Made by a program: the position numbers and the translations under genes. This document shows, piece by piece, positions 13,386 to 16,300 of a stretch of 16,300 nucleotides of DNA. Where the stretch lies: contig CANQDB010000020.1 of NCBI GenBank assembly GCA_947591175.1, positions 1 through 16,300 of the forward strand, in the 5' to 3' direction. The stretch comes from an uncultured Bacilli bacterium. Its GTDB lineage: Bacteria > Bacillota_I > Bacilli_A > RF39 > UBA660. Numbering within the stretch: the first letter of the stretch is position 1; each line of letters starts with the position of its first letter. The notes beneath the pieces were generated by a model, which was not told the origin of the DNA, ran no database searches, and saw only the letters and a program-made list of their open reading frames with translations.

Positions 13386-13414
13386 TTGAAGAAGTATAAG
13401 GGACGTGTTAGAAT
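13386..13414 (+). promoter_or_regulatory. promoter of the ireB-ruvX-mltG-trmR operon
   Basis: TTGAAG (13386-13391), a 17-base spacer and TAGAAT (13409-13414). The start would be near 13421, about 25 bases before the first ATG. Confidence 0.75.
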
Positions 13415-13445
13415 ATAGGTATAAATATTATAGTGAGGTGAGGCT

Positions 13446-13691
13446 ATGAATAGCGACCAAACGAATGTTTTTTCACTCGAATCTCTTTCTGATGAAGTGA
13501 TAAGAGAAGTTCTACAAGAGGTTTATAGGGCTTTAGAAGAAAGAGGATATCAACCGATTAATCAGTTGGTTGGATATTTGATGAGTGGAGATCCTGGTTA
13601 TATTTCATCGCACAAGGATGCAAGAAAGAAAATTACGAAGTTCGATCGTAGTCAACTATTGGAATTTCTTTTAAAAGAGAGTTTGAAGTAA
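13446..13691 (+). CDS. ireB: IreB family protein (UPF0297, YrzL)
   Basis: An 81-residue member of UPF0297. The core EVYRALEERGYQPINQLVGY, then SGDPGYI and DARKKI, is the family signature. In Enterococcus faecalis IreB is phosphorylated on N-terminal threonines by the kinase IreK and lowers cephalosporin resistance. Here one threonine, T6, remains in the N-terminal tail and the second position is a serine-rich stretch. GAGGTGAGG precedes the ATG. The stop overlaps the next start by one base (TAATG), so translation is coupled. Confidence 0.95.
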   Translation: MNSDQTNVFSLESLSDEVIREVLQEVYRALEERGYQPINQLVGYLMSGDPGYISSHKDARKKITKFDRSQLLEFLLKESLK

Positions 13692-14107
13692 TGCGTTATT
13701 TGGGACTTGATTTGGGGTCTAGAACCTTAGGAGTTGCCATGAGCGACAAGAGTGGTACGATTGCTTCTAGCTTAGAAGTAATAAGACATCAAGAGGATTA
13801 CGATGGACTTATTGAAAAAGTCGCCACTTTGGTTAAGGATAATCAAGTTGAAGAAATTGTCTTAGGTTATCCAAAAAACATGGATAACACGATTGGGGAA
13901 AAAGGAAAACTTTCGGAAGAGTTCAAAGCTAAGTTAGAGCAAGTTTTGGATATCCCTATCCATTTAGTTGACGAACGCTTGACGACGGTCGAAGCCCAAA
14001 ATATTTTACTAAGTAATGATACCTCACGCAAAAAACGTAAACAAGTCGTGGATAAGTTAGCAGCCACTATAATATTACAAAGTTATTTAGATAGGAAAGG
14101 AAGATAA
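13691..14107 (+). CDS. ruvX: RuvX/YqgF-type RNase H-fold nuclease (YrrK)
   Basis: A 138-residue RuvX (YqgF) protein, an RNase H-fold nuclease linked to pre-16S rRNA 5' end processing and, in some species, Holliday-junction resolution. D7 in LGLDLGSRTLGVA, the strand EEIVLGYPKN, VDERLTTVEAQ and the final VDKLAATIILQSYLD are the conserved acidic sites. Length is typical. It starts on the last base of the ireB stop codon. Confidence 0.96.
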   Translation: MRYLGLDLGSRTLGVAMSDKSGTIASSLEVIRHQEDYDGLIEKVATLVKDNQVEEIVLGYPKNMDNTIGEKGKLSEEFKAKLEQVLDIPIHLVDERLTTVEAQNILLSNDTSRKKRKQVVDKLAATIILQSYLDRKGR

Positions 14108-14110
14108 ATT

Positions 14111-14419
14111 ATGGATAAGAACACATTTACGGTTATTAATGATGAAGGAAAGGAAATCACTTGTAACGTACTATTCACTTTCGATAGTGAAGAGACAGGT
14201 AAGAGTTATATCGTATATACGGATAATTCGGTAGATGACCAAGGTAATACCCAAGTGTTTGCTTCTATCTTTGATCCAACGACGCAATCTACAAAGTTAG
14301 AACCAATTGAAACAGAAAAAGAATGGAAAGTAATCGAAACGATTCTTGAGACTTTACAAGAAGAAGTTCGTAAAAAACATGAAGAAGCTCAAGGAGAAGG
14401 AACAGATAATAAGGAGTAG
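14111..14419 (+). CDS. DUF1292 protein (UPF0473, YrzB)
   Basis: A 102-residue acidic protein of the DUF1292/UPF0473 family. The pattern begins FTVINDEGKEITCNVLFTFDSEETGKSYIVYTD and ends with a helix WKVIETILETLQEEV. Function is unknown; it is consistently found between ruvX and mltG in Bacillota, as here. It starts three bases after the ruvX stop. A small hairpin follows it. Confidence 0.93.
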   Translation: MDKNTFTVINDEGKEITCNVLFTFDSEETGKSYIVYTDNSVDDQGNTQVFASIFDPTTQSTKLEPIETEKEWKVIETILETLQEEVRKKHEEAQGEGTDNKE

Positions 14420-14420
14420 G

Positions 14421-14443
14421 AGAGCTTGTAGCTCTTTTCTTTA
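14421..14443 (+). terminator. weak intra-operon terminator or attenuator
   Basis: AGAGCT (14421-14426) pairs with AGCTCT (14430-14435) around TGT, followed by a broken T-rich run. It probably lowers rather than ends transcription into mltG. Confidence 0.5.
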
Positions 14444-14461
14444 TATTTTAGGAGAAGTAAA

Positions 14462-15556
14462 ATGAAGACATTTAGAAATATTATGTTATGCGTTTTGATC
14501 TTAGTATCGACTTTTATTATTTTAGCTTGCACTGTCTATAATTATAAAATAGGTCCAGTAAGTGACTCAGAAGAAGAAATAGAAGTAGTAATCGAAAGTG
14601 GTGCGAGTACTAGTCAAATTGCGCAATTGTTAGAAGATAAGGGGTTAATTAGGGATAAAGATTTCTTTCTTATCTATGCTAAATTATTCGAAGTAAATAA
14701 TATTAAGGCTTCAACTTATATATTGAAACCTAATATGGGTGTTAAAAAGATAGTTGAAGTTTTACAAGAAGGTAACAGTTATAATCCCGATCAAATTACA
14801 ATTCAGTTTATAGAAGGATTAAATATTCGTCAAGTTGCCGAAATGATTGCTGATAAAACAACTAATAGTTATGATTCGATAATTGCTAAAACTGAGGACA
14901 AGGAGTATTTAAAGACATTGATTGACAAGTACTGGTTCTTAGATGAGAGTATTTTAGAAGATGGTATCTATTATGGATTAGAAGGATATCTTTTCCCAAG
15001 CACCTATTATTTTAATAATGAAGAAGTAGGAATAGATGATATATTTACTAAGATGTTAGACCAAATGGATAAAGTGCTAACTCCTTATAAGGATGAGTTA
15101 ACATCAAGTGGTAAGACAGTTCACGAGATTTTAACGATGGCTTCGATGATCGAAAAAGAGGGAGCGGCTAATACAAAAGAAAATCCTGATGTTAGAAAGA
15201 ATGTAGCCAGTGTTTTCTATAATAGAATTAGTAGAAATATGTCTCTTGGAAGTGATGTTACGACTAGATATGCTCTTAAAATAGACAATCCTAAAGAAAA
15301 ATTAAACTCGACCCAATATCAATATAAGAGCCCTTATAATACAAGATTAACGGATGGTAGTATGAATGGTAAATTACCGATCGGTCCTATTTGTGGAGTA
15401 AGTAAAGATAGTATTGAAGCAGCCATTCATCCAACAAATACAGATTATATTTATTTTGTAGCGAATATTGCTACTAAAGAGACTTTCTTCTTTAATAATA
15501 GTCAAGATTTCGAAAAAAAGAAGCAAGAGCTAAGTTCAGTTAATCAAGGTCTATAG
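14462..15556 (+). CDS. mltG: endolytic murein transglycosylase MltG (YceG-like)
   Basis: A 364-residue MltG, which cuts nascent glycan strands at the membrane and so sets their length. Residues 7-24 form the membrane anchor, followed by a LysM-like region (VVIESGASTSQIAQLLEDKGLI). The catalytic domain has FIEGLNIRQVAEMI, GYLFPSTYYF, the catalytic E231 in MASMIEKEGA, LGSDVTTRYA, LPIGPICGVSKDSIEAAI and HPTNTDYIYFVA. The anchor ends in ILAC, which could also serve as a lipobox; the usual form is a plain transmembrane anchor. AGGAGAAG precedes the ATG. In this window it fits with the RodA-type enzyme as a cell-wall partner. Confidence 0.96.
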   Translation: MKTFRNIMLCVLILVSTFIILACTVYNYKIGPVSDSEEEIEVVIESGASTSQIAQLLEDKGLIRDKDFFLIYAKLFEVNNIKASTYILKPNMGVKKIVEVLQEGNSYNPDQITIQFIEGLNIRQVAEMIADKTTNSYDSIIAKTEDKEYLKTLIDKYWFLDESILEDGIYYGLEGYLFPSTYYFNNEEVGIDDIFTKMLDQMDKVLTPYKDELTSSGKTVHEILTMASMIEKEGAANTKENPDVRKNVASVFYNRISRNMSLGSDVTTRYALKIDNPKEKLNSTQYQYKSPYNTRLTDGSMNGKLPIGPICGVSKDSIEAAIHPTNTDYIYFVANIATKETFFFNNSQDFEKKKQELSSVNQGL

Positions 15557-15565
15557 GAGATTTTA

Positions 15566-16150
15566 ATGGAAGAGGATATAAAAGAACTAGAAGATTATGC
15601 ACACCTTAATGGGATCCCTATCATGGAAAAGGACGGCATTATATATTTGACTAATTTTCTAAAAAAGAATTCCATAAAATCGGTCCTAGAGGTAGGCACC
15701 GCTATAGGGTATTCGGCTATTCAAATGGCTCTTGCTGTACCTGATTTAAAGGTGGTAACTATCGAACGTGACGAAGAGCGTTATTTAGAAGCAGTCAAAA
15801 ATATTAAGAAGTTTCATTTAGAAGACAGAATTACTTTAATTTTTAACGATGCTTTTAATGTCAGTCTAAGTGATAAATTTGATCTTATTTTTCTAGATGC
15901 CGCGAAGGCTCAAAATATTAGGTTCTTTGAACGTTTCGAAAAGAATTTGAAGCCTAAAGGAGTATTTATTACGGATAATATGCATTTCCATGGATTGGTC
16001 CAAGAAGAGGATACTTCAAAGATGAGTCGAAGTGTTAGAGGAATTGTTAGAAAGATTAGAGAGTACATTACGTTCTTAGAAGAGAACGAAGATTATAAAA
16101 CAGAATTTATTTCCATAGGCGATGGTCTTGCCATCAGTTGGAAGAAATAG
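15566..16150 (+). CDS. trmR: TrmR-type tRNA O-methyltransferase (YrrM)
   Basis: A 194-residue S-adenosylmethionine-dependent O-methyltransferase of the YrrM/TrmR group, which methylates 5-hydroxyuridine at the wobble position of tRNA in B. subtilis. The SAM loop is VLEVGTAIGYSA (40-51); VVTIERDEER holds the acidic residue that binds the ribose. FLDAAKAQ and FITDNMHFHG carry the metal-binding aspartates and asparagine. In B. subtilis the next genes make the 5-hydroxyuridine, so they may lie just beyond this window. The start has AGGAG seven bases upstream and follows mltG by nine bases. Confidence 0.9.
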   Translation: MEEDIKELEDYAHLNGIPIMEKDGIIYLTNFLKKNSIKSVLEVGTAIGYSAIQMALAVPDLKVVTIERDEERYLEAVKNIKKFHLEDRITLIFNDAFNVSLSDKFDLIFLDAAKAQNIRFFERFEKNLKPKGVFITDNMHFHGLVQEEDTSKMSRSVRGIVRKIREYITFLEENEDYKTEFISIGDGLAISWKK

Positions 16151-16152
16151 CA

Positions 16153-16177
16153 CTTGTCAAGTTGACAGGCGTTTTTT
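16153..16177 (+). terminator. terminator of the ireB-trmR operon
   Basis: CTTGTCA (16153-16159) pairs with TGACAGG (16163-16169) around AGT, with one G-T pair, followed by CG and six T. Confidence 0.8.
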
Positions 16178-16187
16178 GTCAATTTGC

Positions 16188-16219
16188 TTGACTGGGGGGG
16201 GGTATGTTTGGCTTATAAT
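16188..16219 (+). promoter_or_regulatory. promoter with nine-G spacer tract
   Basis: TTGACT (16188-16193) and a perfect TATAAT (16214-16219) are separated by 20 bases that begin with nine G (16194-16202). The spacing is three longer than ideal; loss of two or three G would give 17-18. The -35 is also the right arm of GTCAA-TTTGC-TTGAC (16178-16192), which may be an operator. Confidence 0.65.
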
Positions 16220-16225
16220 GGATAT

Positions 16226-16300
16226 ATACTAGAGGAGATTACAAAAGAAAATATACTTCACGTAAAGTGAAACTTTTAAGGTTTCTATTTTTTGAAGTGT
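16226..16300 (+). promoter_or_regulatory. leader with competing hairpins, gene beyond the window
   Basis: TTCAC (16257-16261) with GTGAA (16267-16271) competes with GAAAC (16269-16273) and GTTTC (16281-16285); the latter is followed by TATTTTTT and so looks like a terminator. ACTTCA (16255-16260) can also pair with TGAAGT (16293-16298). The sequence stops before any start codon. It may be an attenuator. Confidence 0.45.

Overview
The window is chromosomal DNA of a low-GC Bacillota, most likely a Bacilli/Erysipelotrichia-type or related uncultured gut lineage. This rests on three things. The block ireB-ruvX-DUF1292-mltG-trmR has the same order as B. subtilis yrzL-yrrK-yrzB-yrrL-yrrM. The left edge holds the end of a tRNA (probably Arg) followed by tRNA-Pro, an order also seen in Bacillus tRNA clusters. 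A cysteine-rich CotY/CotZ-type spore-coat protein is present. Of 19 protein reading frames (one of them broken), 18 end in TAA or TAG and only one in TGA, while tryptophan is written TGG in the intact genes, so the standard bacterial code is in use.

Layout. 1-360: tRNA end, tRNA-Pro, terminator, then a gene-free segment ending in a long imperfect inverted repeat. 361-2129: a solitary MvaI/BcnI-type (MutH-like) endonuclease diverging from an exonuclease III-type AP endonuclease. 2139-5027: an iron-uptake locus, with a DtxR/MntR-family regulator diverging from feoA-feoB. 5099-6944: a two-gene unit for the cell surface, a membrane-anchored thioredoxin-fold protein overlapping a membrane-anchored GH3 N-acetylhexosaminidase. 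7031-8185: an iron-dependent alcohol dehydrogenase. 8305-8380: tRNA-Ala(UGC).

8423-9610 is the accessory part and the least ordinary. On the plus strand lies a terminated, gene-free segment with two divergent copies of a structured repeat whose differences include base-pair-preserving changes. Facing it on the minus strand is a promoter, a compact multi-helix RNA of about 130 nt, a strong intrinsic terminator, a ribosome-binding site, and a reading frame that I tentatively place with PBECR4-type nucleases. That frame is interrupted by TAA and later by TGA, yet continues in the same frame into a recognisable CxxC-containing C-terminus. The arrangement (small structured RNA, terminator, nuclease-like gene) resembles RNA-antitoxin or attenuator organisations and is my best candidate for an undescribed system, here apparently decayed.

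9794-12592: a RodA-type SEDS glycosyltransferase with a degenerate glycerophosphodiesterase-fold protein behind it, a small protein of unknown function, and the spore-coat protein. 12593-12915: a long intergenic region full of hairpins. 12916-13362: a type IV pilin-like protein. 13446-16150: the conserved ireB-ruvX-DUF1292-mltG-trmR operon. The right edge carries a promoter with nine G residues between the -35 and -10 hexamers, a candidate slippage-controlled promoter, and a leader with mutually exclusive hairpins for a gene beyond the window.
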